The position numbers were made by a program, and so were the translations under genes. Shown in pieces: positions 9,026 to 17,208 of a stretch of 64,000 nucleotides of DNA. This stretch comes from Microbacterium yannicii PS01. Its GTDB lineage: Bacteria > Actinomycetota > Actinomycetes > Actinomycetales > Microbacteriaceae. Location: NCBI RefSeq assembly GCF_000304335.1, contig NZ_CAJF01000002.1, positions 124,001 to 188,000 of the forward strand, written 5' to 3'. Every line of letters begins with the position of its first letter. Position 1 is the first letter of the stretch. A model generated the notes under the pieces. That model was not told where the DNA came from. It worked only from the letters and a program-made list of their open reading frames with translations, and did no database searches.

Positions 9026-9330
9026 GGCCGTTCTCCTGTTCCGGCGCCGGGGCGCCTCTTGCGGTTATGTTCGCGCCGGCCTGCGGCCGGCGAGCCTGGT
9101 GCCCGGCACACGCCCGCCTTCCAGGTCACGAGGACCGGCCGAAAGGACCGTTGGGAGTGGATGCCGCACTGCGAGATCGCAGCGCTGTGGGCACGCGGAG
9201 TCACTCCGACGAGCGGAGTGCGGGTCAAGTGTATCAGGACCGGCTCCTCCCCCGGCTGCCTGCGACGGCGTCCATCCACGGATGCGCGATCCGTCCTCCG
9301 GGCGGTCGACGCAGGCGCCAGGCTCGGCAC
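9026..9330 (-). promoter_or_regulatory. rpsB promoter and structured leader; no gene
   Basis: This 305-base stretch holds no convincing gene. On the minus strand a TACACT element at 9228-9233 could be the -10 box of rpsB. Two 7-bp hairpins lie in the presumed leader: 9202-9220 (stem CACTCCG, loop of five) and 9074-9092 (stem CGCCGGC, loop of five). A smaller CTGCG/CGCAG stem lies near 9170. A leader of about 200 bases with several stems before rpsB suggests post-transcriptional control, perhaps feedback by S2, but I recognise no known Rfam class. The right end must also contain the divergent promoter of the M23 peptidase gene. Confidence 0.5.
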
Positions 9331-9894
9331 GTGCGCTCTCGTCCAGCCCCGGTCACCGCTCGCCTTCGACCGGCCTCGGTGGCCGTCATGGTGGCCGTCG
9401 TGCTCGCCTGCCTGTTCAATCCCGCCACTTCTGCTGCCGGCGACGCCGCCGAGCCGGCGGCGCGCGCCGACGCGTCCGACACGGCGCCGTCGGGGTGGAC
9501 GTGGCCGCTCCCGTCGTTCCGGCTCGATCGGCCGTTCGTCGCTCCACCACACGCGTACGGGCCGGGACACCGGGGCATCGACCTGCACGCCGTCGGCGCG
9601 CAGGACGTGCGCGCCCCGGCAGCGGGAGTCGTCGCGTTCTCGGGGCAGGTGGCCGGACGCGGCATCCTGACCATCGATCACGGCGACGGCCTCGTCACGA
9701 CCCTGGAGCCCGTCGTCTCGGAGCTTGCACCGGGGACGGCGGTCGAGGCCGCGATGCCCGTGGGCACGATCGGCTTCGGCGGTCACGCCGCCTCGGGTGC
9801 GCTTCACTTCGGCGTCCGCCTTCACGGCGAGTACATCAACCCGATGCTGATGCTGGGCGACGTGCCCCGGGCGGTGCTGCTGCCGTGCTGCTGA
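9331..9894 (+). CDS. M23-family murein endopeptidase (secreted)
   Basis: This is a 187-residue predicted exported LytM-type peptidase. A signal-peptide-like segment (ASVAVMVAVVLACLFNPATSA) spans about residues 16-36. The metallopeptidase core then contains GHRGIDLHA (His and Asp zinc ligands) and the later LHFGVRLHG (third ligand region). The expected activity is cleavage of cell-wall cross-bridges. GTG 9331 gives a natural signal peptide; upstream in-frame starts would add long Arg-rich sequence over the rpsB leader. The ribosome site is weak, so the start is uncertain. It converges with xerC, with stops only a few bases apart. Confidence 0.83.
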   Translation: MRSRPAPVTARLRPASVAVMVAVVLACLFNPATSAAGDAAEPAARADASDTAPSGWTWPLPSFRLDRPFVAPPHAYGPGHRGIDLHAVGAQDVRAPAAGVVAFSGQVAGRGILTIDHGDGLVTTLEPVVSELAPGTAVEAAMPVGTIGFGGHAASGALHFGVRLHGEYINPMLMLGDVPRAVLLPCC

Positions 9895-9897
9895 TGC

Positions 9898-10803
9898 TCA
9901 GGCGCGAGGATGCGCGAGCCGATAGGAGGCGGTCAGTCGTTCGCTCGAGACGTGCGTGTAGATCTGTGTCGTCCCCAGGCTGGCGTGACCGAGGATCTCC
10001 TGCACGGCGCGCAGGTCCGCACCGCCGTCGAGCAGGTGGGTCGCGGCGGAGTGACGCAGAGCGTGCGGCCCCACTGCGCCTCCGAGCTCCGGACCGAGTT
10101 CGCGCGAGACCAGGGCGTACACCGCGCGGGGCGCGATCCGCGCTCCGCGCACGCCGAGAAGGAGTGCGGGCTCGCCGTTCGCGCTGCTGCCCCGCGAAGC
10201 CAGGGCAGGTCTCCCCCGCACGAGGTAGGCCTCGACCGCCCGCAGCGCGGGAAGCCCGAACGGGACGACGCGCTCCTTCGCCCCCTTGCCGAGCACGCGC
10301 GCGGTGCGCCGCTGCGGGTCGATGTCGTCGACGTCCAGTCCGCACAGCTCCGATACGCGAACTGCGGAACCGTAGAGCAGTTCGAGGATCGCGTGATCGC
10401 GGAGAGCGACCGGATCGCCGCTCGCGGCGGAGGATGCGAGGCTTTCGAGGACGCTCGACAGCAGGTCCGCCGTCGCCACCTTGGGAAGGGTCCGCCCCCG
10501 CTTGGGTGCGACGAGCCGCAGGCTCGGGTCCTCGGAGATGACGCCGGTCTCGGTGGACCACGCGAAGAAGCCCCGGACGGCCGCAGTGCGCCGCGCGATG
10601 GTCGAGCGCGCGTCACCGGCCTGGACGGCCTTCCACAGCCAGTCGCGGAGCATCTCGAGGTCGACGACGGCCAGGTCCACGTCGCCGCATGACGCCACGA
10701 GACCGGAGAGGTCGCCGCGGTAGGCGCGCACCGTGGACGGCGACAGCCTGCGGACGTCCGTCAGGTGCCGTGCGTACCTCTCCGCCGCCTCGCCGATCCT
10801 CAC
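9898..10803 (-). CDS. xerC: tyrosine recombinase XerC
   Basis: XerC-type recombinases resolve chromosome dimers at dif. The 301-residue protein has the N-terminal SAM-like core-binding domain (residues about 5-95) and a catalytic domain. Catalytic landmarks are SAVRVSEL (Arg I), [11 protein letters not shown] (Lys), [12 protein letters not shown] (His-x-x-Arg), GHASLGTTQ (His/Trp position) and the nucleophile in QIYTHVS. GTG 10803 gives the usual family length. Its place after dprA in the comM-dprA-xerC order marks it as the housekeeping enzyme and not a phage integrase. Confidence 0.93.
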   Translation of the reverse strand: MRIGEAAERYARHLTDVRRLSPSTVRAYRGDLSGLVASCGDVDLAVVDLEMLRDWLWKAVQAGDARSTIARRTAAVRGFFAWSTETGVISEDPSLRLVAPKRGRTLPKVATADLLSSVLESLASSAASGDPVALRDHAILELLYGSAVRVSELCGLDVDDIDPQRRTARVLGKGAKERVVPFGLPALRAVEAYLVRGRPALASRGSSANGEPALLLGVRGARIAPRAVYALVSRELGPELGGAVGPHALRHSAATHLLDGGADLRAVQEILGHASLGTTQIYTHVSSERLTASYRLAHPRA

Positions 10804-10878
10804 CGGTCCAGCATGCTCCCCGCCTGCCCGCTCACGGTGGCGACCCTCCGGCCGGCGCGACAGCACGCTCGACCCTCG

Positions 10879-12081
10879 TCACCCTGCGCGGGGAACGGCG
10901 CGCCATCCGTCGGTCCCGCGCTGGACGGCGCCTTCGAGGTGGAGCAGCCCCAGCAGCGCCTCGGCGTCTTCGAGGGCGAGGCCCGCGCGGCGCGCGATAT
11001 CGGCGGCGTGCCGCCACACACGGCCGCTCAGCGCGTCCCGTACACGCGTCGCGTCATCGGTCGCCGGCCGGCCCCGCCCATCCTGACTGCTTCCCACCGC
11101 GGCACTCGTCCGGGCCATGCCCAGCAGCTCCCGAACGTCCTGAGCGTCGGTGATGCACTCGGCCCCGAACTCACGGAGGAGGCGGTGCGATCCTGCCGAG
11201 GCCGCAGAGGTGACAGGTCCCGGCACGGCGCCGAGCTGGCGGGAGAGCGCCGCGGCATGGCCGGCGGTGTTGAGCGATCCGCTCCGCCATCCCGCTTCGA
11301 CGACGACAGTCGCATCCGCGATCGCCGCGATCAACCTGTTGCGCTGCAGGAACCGCCACTTCGTGGGCGCCGAGGCGCACGGCACCTCACTCACGACCGC
11401 ACCGTTCGCCGCGACGTCGTCGATGAGCCGGGTATGGCCGGCGGGATAGGCGCGATCCACGCCCCCCGCGAGCAGGGCGATCGTGAGTCCGCCCACGGCC
11501 ATCGCAGCCCGGTGCGCTGCGCCGTCTATGCCGTAGGCGCCTCCGGAGACGATCGGGATACCGCCGCCCGCGAGATCGGCTGCGAGCTCCATGGCGACAT
11601 GGTCGCCGTACGGGGTCGCAGCTCGTGCCCCCACGATGGCCACCGAGGGGCGCAGCCGGATCAGCGCCGTGACGTCGCCGCGTACCCACAGGCACAGCGG
11701 CGCGTGAGGACCGAGATCGTCGAGCTGATCGGGCCACGCCGCGTCGGCCGGGGTGACGAGGGTGACCCCGCGTGCACCGGCGATGCGCAGGGCATCGGTC
11801 ACGGGCCGCGCGCCGAGGCGCGGCAGCCACCTCTTGCGCGCGTCCGCCAGCTCGCGCGGCGTGAGTTCGTGAACCGGAGCAGCCGTAACGAGCGCTGCGA
11901 GACCGGCGGCCGCACCGCGTGACGCGATCAGCTTCCCCGCGGCCGAATCGCCGGGCTCGGTGAGGTGGCACCAGACGACCGTGGCGTATCGGTCAGCGGC
12001 GGCCTGGTCGTCCACAGGAGGCTCCTCGACGATCGCGAGCGCGTGGCGCGCTGCCGTCGGCGAGAGGTCGAGATCAGTCAC
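10879..12081 (-). CDS. dprA: DNA-processing protein DprA
   Basis: DprA binds single-stranded DNA and loads RecA on it during natural transformation; it is also widely kept in bacteria not known to be competent. The protein has 400 residues. The Rossmann-like core runs from SVAIVGARAATPYGD through GGAYGIDGAAHRAA, the GGVDRAYPAGHTRL motif and NRLIAAIADATVVVEA. A C-terminal winged-helix-like segment (about 320-395) follows. It starts at GTG 12081 with AAGGGG upstream. If the comM frameshift is corrected, the comM stop overlaps this start in the compact GTGA arrangement. Confidence 0.93.
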   Translation of the reverse strand: MTDLDLSPTAARHALAIVEEPPVDDQAAADRYATVVWCHLTEPGDSAAGKLIASRGAAAGLAALVTAAPVHELTPRELADARKRWLPRLGARPVTDALRIAGARGVTLVTPADAAWPDQLDDLGPHAPLCLWVRGDVTALIRLRPSVAIVGARAATPYGDHVAMELAADLAGGGIPIVSGGAYGIDGAAHRAAMAVGGLTIALLAGGVDRAYPAGHTRLIDDVAANGAVVSEVPCASAPTKWRFLQRNRLIAAIADATVVVEAGWRSGSLNTAGHAAALSRQLGAVPGPVTSAASAGSHRLLREFGAECITDAQDVRELLGMARTSAAVGSSQDGRGRPATDDATRVRDALSGRVWRHAADIARRAGLALEDAEALLGLLHLEGAVQRGTDGWRAVPRAG

Positions 12082-13603
12082 AGCGCGATCCCCTTCTTGA
12101 GATAGAGCGCACGCCCGATGTGGTCGGCGCCGAGCTGAGGCGGCCCTCGAGGTCTGCCAGCGACCAGGCCACCCGGAGGACGCGGTCATAGCCGCGCAGC
12201 GTCAGTGCGCCGCGGTGCAGGGCGGCGTCCAGCGGGCGCCGCACCACCGGCGCGGGCGCGGTCGGACCCTCGCGCAGCCACGTGCCCGGCACATCGGCGT
12301 TCAGGCGCCACGGCGTGCCGGCGAGCCGCCTCGCCGTACGGCCACGCGCCTCGGCTACGCGCTCGCGCGCCACCGCTGTCGACGTCGTCGACGCCCGCTC
12401 GTCGCGGTGCGCGACGGAGACCCTGGCCAGCGTCAGCTCGATGTCCATGCGGTCCAGCAGCGGACCCGACAGCCGGCCGAGGTAGCGCCGGATGGCAGAC
12501 GGCGGGCAGGTGCAGGTGCCGCCGCGAATGCCGTAGTCCCCGCACGGGCAGGGGTTGGTGGCGAGGACCAGCTGGAACCGTGCCGGATACTGCGCCGTCG
12601 CGCCGGAGCGGTGGATCGTGATCGATCCGGTCTCGAGCGGCTGACGCAGCGCATCGAGGGCGCTGGCCTGGAACTCCCCCGCCTCGTCGAGGAAGAGCAC
12701 GCCCTCGCTCGCCCGGGCGATCGCGCCCGGCCGTACGAGGCGCGACCCGCCGCCCACGAGGGCCGCCACGCTCGCACTGTGATGCGGCGCCTCGAACGGC
12801 GGCGTGCGCGTGAGCTCCATGACCCGCGCGCCGCTGAGGCTGCGGATCGACGCGCTGGTCAGCGCTGCGCGATCATCCAGCGGCGGGAGGATGCCCGGAA
12901 GGCGGCGTGCGAGCATCGTCTTGCCTGCACCGGGTGGCCCGCACATGACGAGGTGGTGACCCCCGGCGGCTGCGACGACGAGCGCCTCGACGGCGTCCCG
13001 CTGTCCGATGACCTCGGCCAGGTCCAGCGGCTCCTCGATGGGGTTCCCATCGTCGGGGAGCGTCACCGGCTCGTCGTCGGGCACGTCGACGTCGCCGCCG
13101 TGCCAGGCGACCACTTCGGCGAGATTGGTCGCCGCGAGCACCTCGACGTCGTCGACCAGGCGCGCCTCTGGTCCGTTGGCGTGAGGCACCACCACGCGGC
13201 GATGCCCGGCACGACGCGCCGCGACGACGGCGGGAAGGATGCCGGGGATCGGGCGCAACCGTCCGTCGAGCCCCAGTTCGCCCAGATGCACCGCCGTCGA
13301 GATGGAAGCGACATCCATCGCGGTCTCTGTCGCCAGCGACGCCATGGCGATCGCGACATCGAAGCCCGATCCCTGCTTGGGCAGGCTCGCGGGCGAGAGG
13401 TTTACCGTCAGCCGGCGGCGAGGCAGGGGGACGCCGCTGTTCGCGCAGGCGTTGTGCACGCGCCGGACGGCCTCGTTGAGGGCTTTGTCCGGCAGCCCGA
13501 TGATGCGGAACTCCGGCGTCTGATTCGACAGATCCGCCTCGACCTCGACGCATTCGCCCTCGGCGCCGACGAGCGCGACTGACCACGTCCGCGCGACGCT
13601 CAT
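12074..13603 (-). CDS. comM: ComM/YifB AAA+ ATPase with frameshifted 3' end
   Basis: This is a Mg-chelatase-like AAA+ protein of the ComM/YifB family; ComM is a branch-migration helicase in natural transformation. The N-terminal Lon-protease-like domain includes NLSPASLPKQGSGFD. Walker A is GPPGAGKTML, Walker B is FLDEAGEF, and LVLATNPCPCGDYG with a C-C-C cluster follows. The product is 509 residues, but after residue about 487 it reads an atypical Ser/Arg-rich tail. One base inserted near 12139-12141 restores RPQLGADHIGRALYLKKGIAL, the normal family end, with the stop at 12078-12080. This is either a true one-base deletion or a sequencing error in a short C-run. The ATG overlaps the yraN stop by four bases. 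Confidence 0.93.
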   Translation of the reverse strand: MSVARTWSVALVGAEGECVEVEADLSNQTPEFRIIGLPDKALNEAVRRVHNACANSGVPLPRRRLTVNLSPASLPKQGSGFDVAIAMASLATETAMDVASISTAVHLGELGLDGRLRPIPGILPAVVAARRAGHRRVVVPHANGPEARLVDDVEVLAATNLAEVVAWHGGDVDVPDDEPVTLPDDGNPIEEPLDLAEVIGQRDAVEALVVAAAGGHHLVMCGPPGAGKTMLARRLPGILPPLDDRAALTSASIRSLSGARVMELTRTPPFEAPHHSASVAALVGGGSRLVRPGAIARASEGVLFLDEAGEFQASALDALRQPLETGSITIHRSGATAQYPARFQLVLATNPCPCGDYGIRGGTCTCPPSAIRRYLGRLSGPLLDRMDIELTLARVSVAHRDERASTTSTAVARERVAEARGRTARRLAGTPWRLNADVPGTWLREGPTAPAPVVRRPLDAALHRGALTLRGYDRVLRVAWSLADLEGRLSSAPTTSGVRSISRRGSRCD

Positions 13604-13968
13604 GGCACCTCCAAGTCGACGAGGTGCTCGAGGCGTGCGATCCCGGGCTCGGAGCCGATCAGGCCGATCGCGTCGATCCGGAGCCGGCGCCCCTGCATGG
13701 CGTCGCGGTGCCTGCTCGCCCACTCGACCGCCAGCCGCCAGAGCCGGGCGCGCTTGCGGGCGTCGATCGCCTCGAAGGGGTGGCCGAACGCCTCACCGCG
13801 CCGCGTCTTGACCTCGACGACCACCACCGTCGCGCCGTCGTCGACGACGAGATCGAGCTCGCCCGTCCGGCACCGCCAGTTGCGCGCGAGGACCGTGAAT
13901 CCCTGCTGCTCCAGGTACCGCGCCGCGCGATCCTCACCGGCGCGTCCGAACGCGTCTTTGTCTGCCAT
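13600..13968 (-). CDS. YraN/UPF0102 endonuclease-like protein
   Basis: This is a 122-residue member of the UPF0102 (YraN) family, which has a restriction-endonuclease-like fold. GRAGEDRAARYLEQQGF, the RTGELDLVV segment with its acidic residues, and VVVEVKTR (E-x-K) form the presumptive metal-binding site. The in vivo role is unsettled. Its gene usually sits between rnhB and comM, as here, and it overlaps comM by four bases (ATGA). The start is ATG 13968. Confidence 0.92.
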   Translation of the reverse strand: MADKDAFGRAGEDRAARYLEQQGFTVLARNWRCRTGELDLVVDDGATVVVVEVKTRRGEAFGHPFEAIDARKRARLWRLAVEWASRHRDAMQGRRLRIDAIGLIGSEPGIARLEHLVDLEVP

Positions 13969-14081
13969 TCAGGCATCGTGGCGCGCCGGGGCACCTCCGC
14001 GGACGCCGGGAGGCGGCATCCGTTCACTCGTCGACGGAATGCCCGAAACGGCGCCTCTGGGGAGGAGGCGGTGCCGGGGCG

Positions 14082-14405
14082 TCAGCTGTCGAGCGAGAGC
14101 TCCTCGGGAAGGTGGAAGTCGCGGCGCGAGAGCTCTTCGACGTTCACGTCCTTGAAGGTGAGGACCCGCACCGACTTGACGAAGCGGTCCGCGCGGTAGA
14201 TGTCCCACACCCAGACATCGGACATCGAGATCTCGAAGTAGAAGTCATGCTCGGTGTCGCGGCGCACCACGTTCACCTCGTTGGCGAGATAGAAGCGCCG
14301 CTCGGTCTCGATCACGTACTGGAACTGCGAGACGACGTCGCGGTACTCCCGGTACAGGGCGAGCTCGAGCTCACGGTCGTAGTCTTCGAAGACGTCGTCA
14401 TCCAT
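14082..14405 (-). CDS. DUF2469 family protein
   Basis: This is a 107-residue acidic protein of the DUF2469 family, known mainly from actinobacteria and usually encoded between rnhB and yraN, as here. MDDDVFEDYDRELELALYREYRD and the later YFEISMSDVWVWDIYR are the conserved core. No function is established. The start is ATG 14405. Confidence 0.93.
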   Translation of the reverse strand: MDDDVFEDYDRELELALYREYRDVVSQFQYVIETERRFYLANEVNVVRRDTEHDFYFEISMSDVWVWDIYRADRFVKSVRVLTFKDVNVEELSRRDFHLPEELSLDS

Positions 14406-14465
14406 GGTGCTCCCATCCTATGGGGGCGCGGTGCGTCGGTCGGCGGTCTTCGCAGGCGGCGATGA

Positions 14466-15125
14466 TCAGAACAGTGTGGGCGCGTCGGCGATCGACCACG
14501 AGGCGCGATGATGCGCGCTGATCCCGTGCGTGCGGATGGCCTCACGGTGATCGGGGCTCGCGTATCCCTTGTTCCGCGCCCAGTTGTAGGCGGGAAGCTC
14601 GTCGTGCAGATCGGTCATCAGGCTGTCGCGCGCCACCTTCGCGATGACGGATGCCGCGGCCGCTGAGGCGCAGTCCCGGTCCGCTTTGATGACCGGCCGC
14701 ACGGTGAGGCCCCACCCGCCTGCGGGGGTGATGTAGTCGTAGTTGCCGTCGAGGATGACGATCGCCTCTTCGGCAACGACGCCGTGGGCGCGCAGGTCCG
14801 CCAGGGCGCGGATCGAGGCGAGCCCCAGCGCGCGGATGATGCCGATCTCGTCGATCTCGGCGGAGCTTGCCCAGCCCACGGCGCTGGCTGCCACCCACGA
14901 GGACGCGCGCGACGCGACGTCGGCGCGGCGCAGCTCGGGGACGAGCTTTGAGTCGCGCAGTCCCTGCGGGATCCGCTTGCGCGATCGCGGAGCATCGATC
15001 ACCGCAGCGCCGACCGCGACGGGCCCCGCCAGGGCTCCGCGTCCCACTTCATCGCAGGCGATGACGAGTGCGTGCTCACGCAGGAGTCGACGCTCGAGCG
15101 TGAGCCGCGGCTCCGCGACGGTCAC
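14466..15125 (-). CDS. rnhB: ribonuclease HII
   Basis: RNase HII removes ribonucleotides from DNA and RNA from RNA-DNA hybrids. The protein is 219 residues. The acidic active site is visible as CDEVGRGALAGPV (Asp and Glu near residues 25-26), ILDGNYDY and VIKADRDCASAAAASVIAKVARD. The start GTG 15125 overlaps the lepB stop by four bases (GTGA), so the two are translationally coupled. Confidence 0.95.
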   Translation of the reverse strand: MTVAEPRLTLERRLLREHALVIACDEVGRGALAGPVAVGAAVIDAPRSRKRIPQGLRDSKLVPELRRADVASRASSWVAASAVGWASSAEIDEIGIIRALGLASIRALADLRAHGVVAEEAIVILDGNYDYITPAGGWGLTVRPVIKADRDCASAAAASVIAKVARDSLMTDLHDELPAYNWARNKGYASPDHREAIRTHGISAHHRASWSIADAPTLF

Positions 15126-15919
15126 GGCGCGCCGTCCTCCGGCTCGGGCACCGCGGCCTCGGTCTCGGGAACGCCTGCGAACACCTCGTGGTGGAAGTCG
15201 ACCACGCCGAATCGATCGAACGGCCAGGTCACGAGGAAGGCTCGGCCGACGACGTTCTCGACGGGGACGAAGCCCTTGCCCGGCTGATCGGTGTTGTACC
15301 GGGAGTCCTTCGAGCGGTAGCGGTTGTCGCCCAGCACCCAGAGACTCTCTTCCGGCACGACCACGTCGAAAGGATCTCCCGAGGCAGCGGTCTCACCCGC
15401 GGAGAGCTTGATGTAGCCCACCTCGTCGATCGGCACGCCGTTGATCGTGATCTGACCGAGGGCATTGCAGCACACCACGTGGTCGCCCGGCAGTCCGATG
15501 ATGCGCTTGACGAGGTGGTCGTCGCTGTCGGGGGCGGCGAGGCCGACCAGGGACAGCACCCATTCGACGGCCTCGACGACCACAGGGCGTTCGGTGTCCG
15601 TGCTGGGCGGCAGCCATCCGCCCGGGTCCTGGAAGACGACGACGTCGCCGCGCTCGTACGCGCCGAAGCGGGGGGTGATCTCGTCGACGAGGATGCGGTC
15701 GTTGACGTGGAGCGTGTCCTCCATCGACCCCGACGGGATGTAGAAGGAACGGACAAGGAACGTCTTGACCAGGAACGAGACCAGGACCGCGATCAGCACG
15801 ATCACGAGCACGTCGCGCAGGAACACCATCCAGCCGCGGCGGCGGGGCTGGATCGTCGCCTCTCCCCCGGTTCCGGGCGCGGGCGCCGCCTCGGCGGGTG
15901 CCGGCTTCTCGGTCGTCAT
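15122..15919 (-). CDS. lepB: signal peptidase I
   Basis: Type I signal peptidase cleaves signal peptides at the outer face of the membrane. The 265-residue protein has a Pro/Ala-rich cytoplasmic N-terminus and one membrane helix (about 35-55). The catalytic Ser is in FYIPSGSMEDTL near residue 78. The catalytic Lys is in VKRIIGLPGDHV near residue 138, and GDNRYRSKDSR closes the active site. It lies between rplS and rnhB, the usual actinobacterial order. Confidence 0.96.
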   Translation of the reverse strand: MTTEKPAPAEAAPAPGTGGEATIQPRRRGWMVFLRDVLVIVLIAVLVSFLVKTFLVRSFYIPSGSMEDTLHVNDRILVDEITPRFGAYERGDVVVFQDPGGWLPPSTDTERPVVVEAVEWVLSLVGLAAPDSDDHLVKRIIGLPGDHVVCCNALGQITINGVPIDEVGYIKLSAGETAASGDPFDVVVPEESLWVLGDNRYRSKDSRYNTDQPGKGFVPVENVVGRAFLVTWPFDRFGVVDFHHEVFAGVPETEAAVPEPEDGAP

Positions 15920-16023
15920 GCGGGATCCTTCACCGGCGCGCCGCCGATCGGCGAGCCTGCCTTCAAGGGTCGCACATTCCGCACCCGATCGACGCCCGTC
16001 GGCGTGAGTCGGGCGAGCCGTGG

Positions 16024-16068
16024 GGCAGAAAGCACGAAGCCCCGGACCGCTCGGTCCGGGGCTTCGTG
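16024..16068 (-). terminator. intrinsic terminator after rplS
   Basis: A 16-bp perfect inverted repeat (16033-16048 with 16053-16068) has the 4-base loop GCTC. On the minus strand it is followed by CTTTCTG. It begins 10 bases after the rplS stop and separates rplS from lepB. Confidence 0.88.
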
Positions 16069-16077
16069 AGGGAAGCG

Positions 16078-16425
16078 TCAGTTGTCGCGCTTCTCCTTGA
16101 TCTTCGCCTTCTTGCCGCGCAGGTTGCGGAGGTAGTAGAGCTTGGCGCGACGCACGTCACCGCGGGTCACGACCTCGATGTGGTCGATGACCGGGGAGTG
16201 CACCGGGAAGGTGCGCTCGACGCCGACCTGGAAGCTGATCTTGCGAACCGTGAAGGTCTCGCGCACACCGTCGCCCGAGCGGCCGAGGACGACGCCCTGG
16301 AAGACCTGGATACGGGAGCGGTTGCCCTCGGTGATGTTGACGTGCACCTTCACGGTGTCGCCGGGACCGAAGACCGGGATGTCGGAGCGGAGCGAGGCCG
16401 CATCGACGGCGTCGAGGATCTGCAT
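16078..16425 (-). CDS. rplS: 50S ribosomal protein L19
   Basis: L19 lies at the 30S-50S interface. The 115-residue protein has the family landmarks [37 protein letters not shown] and [11 protein letters not shown], and the final [20 protein letters not shown]. The start is ATG 16425. It has its own promoter and leader (16432-16588). In most actinobacteria it sits directly after trmD; here more than 13 kb separate the two. Confidence 0.97.
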   Translation of the reverse strand: MQILDAVDAASLRSDIPVFGPGDTVKVHVNITEGNRSRIQVFQGVVLGRSGDGVRETFTVRKISFQVGVERTFPVHSPVIDHIEVVTRGDVRRAKLYYLRNLRGKKAKIKEKRDN

Positions 16426-16525
16426 GATCGTCTCTCTCTGCGGCCGCCACAGGTCGACCGCGGGAAGGTATGGAAAGGATGTCGTGTGCCCGATGTCATC
16501 GGCGCGTCGCCGGGTGAGCCGGTTC

Positions 16526-16548
16526 CCCTGAGGCAGAACCTGTCAGGG
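16526..16548 (-). promoter_or_regulatory. hairpin at the 5' end of the rplS leader
   Basis: CCCTGA (16526-16531) pairs with TCAGGG (16543-16548) around an 11-base loop, directly after the predicted start of the rplS transcript. It may be a stabilising or autoregulatory leader stem; I recognise no known ribosomal-leader class. Confidence 0.35.
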
Positions 16549-16559
16549 CACAAACAACC

Positions 16560-16588
16560 ATTCTGCCATGGATGGCCCACCCCGCCAA
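16560..16588 (-). promoter_or_regulatory. rplS promoter
   Basis: On the minus strand TTGGCG (16583-16588) and CAGAAT (16560-16565) are separated by 17 bases, each matching four of six consensus positions. The predicted transcript start is near 16553, giving a leader of about 130 bases. The same GGCAGAAT block is found before rpsP at 37698-37705, which supports a shared ribosomal-protein promoter type. Confidence 0.55.
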
Positions 16589-16595
16589 AACGCCG

Positions 16596-17090
16596 TCAGG
16601 AGGAGGCGGGCGTCTGCCGTTCGGTGACGATGATCACGTCCGCCTCGGCAGGCTCGGCCTGCGCGGCGCGGGGCGGGATGTACGCCATGCCGTCCGCGGA
16701 GTGCATCAGCAGGCGCGACGGCTTCGCCTCGCTCCACAGCTGCCACAGCTCGAGCCAGAAGAGCGCGACGCCCACCAGGATGGCGAGCACCATGACCGGC
16801 GCCCACCAGGTCTCGTCGAAGAACCCGAGAGAGATCACCAGGGCATGCCACACCGCGAATCCGATGACGTCCCACCACGACACCGCCCGGTGAGCGCGCA
16901 CGGTCCCCCGCGCGCGGACGAGCAGGGTGAGCAGCAGCTGCCACAGGAACACTCCGGGAATCGCGAGGAAAAGCACCCAGAGGAACGCCCAGCCGCCGGC
17001 GTTGAACACCGCCCAGCCGACGAGGAGCCACAGCGGCAGGAGGAAGGCGGCCGGGATGAGCCAGCCGAAGAATCCACGACGCAGCCACAT
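16596..17090 (-). CDS. four-helix membrane protein of unknown function
   Basis: This is a 164-residue protein with about four hydrophobic helices (residues about 8-30, 33-57, 73-92 and 97-117). A hydrophilic tail ends in Ala/Glu and Thr/Ser-rich sequence. No enzymatic motif is visible. The ATG at 17090 begins MWLRRGFFGW. It diverges from map and lies just upstream of rplS on the same strand, separated from it by the rplS promoter. The order map-membrane protein-rplS suggests a housekeeping neighbour, but I do not recognise the family. Confidence 0.72.
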   Translation of the reverse strand: MWLRRGFFGWLIPAAFLLPLWLLVGWAVFNAGGWAFLWVLFLAIPGVFLWQLLLTLLVRARGTVRAHRAVSWWDVIGFAVWHALVISLGFFDETWWAPVMVLAILVGVALFWLELWQLWSEAKPSRLLMHSADGMAYIPPRAAQAEPAEADVIIVTERQTPASS

Positions 17091-17208
17091 GCCTCTGATG
17101 GTACGCCCGTCGGCGCCGCCGCGGGACGGATCAGCGCGGCGCGGAGCATCCTCACAGCCGGGTGCCCGGAGGTCCGACAGAATGGAGGGGAACCGAGAGG
17201 ACTCCCCG

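Noticed and set aside
9898..10803. Tyrosine recombinase as a sign of a phage or integrative element
   Set aside because: Length, motifs and the comM-dprA-xerC context mark it as housekeeping XerC; no att repeats or phage genes are near.
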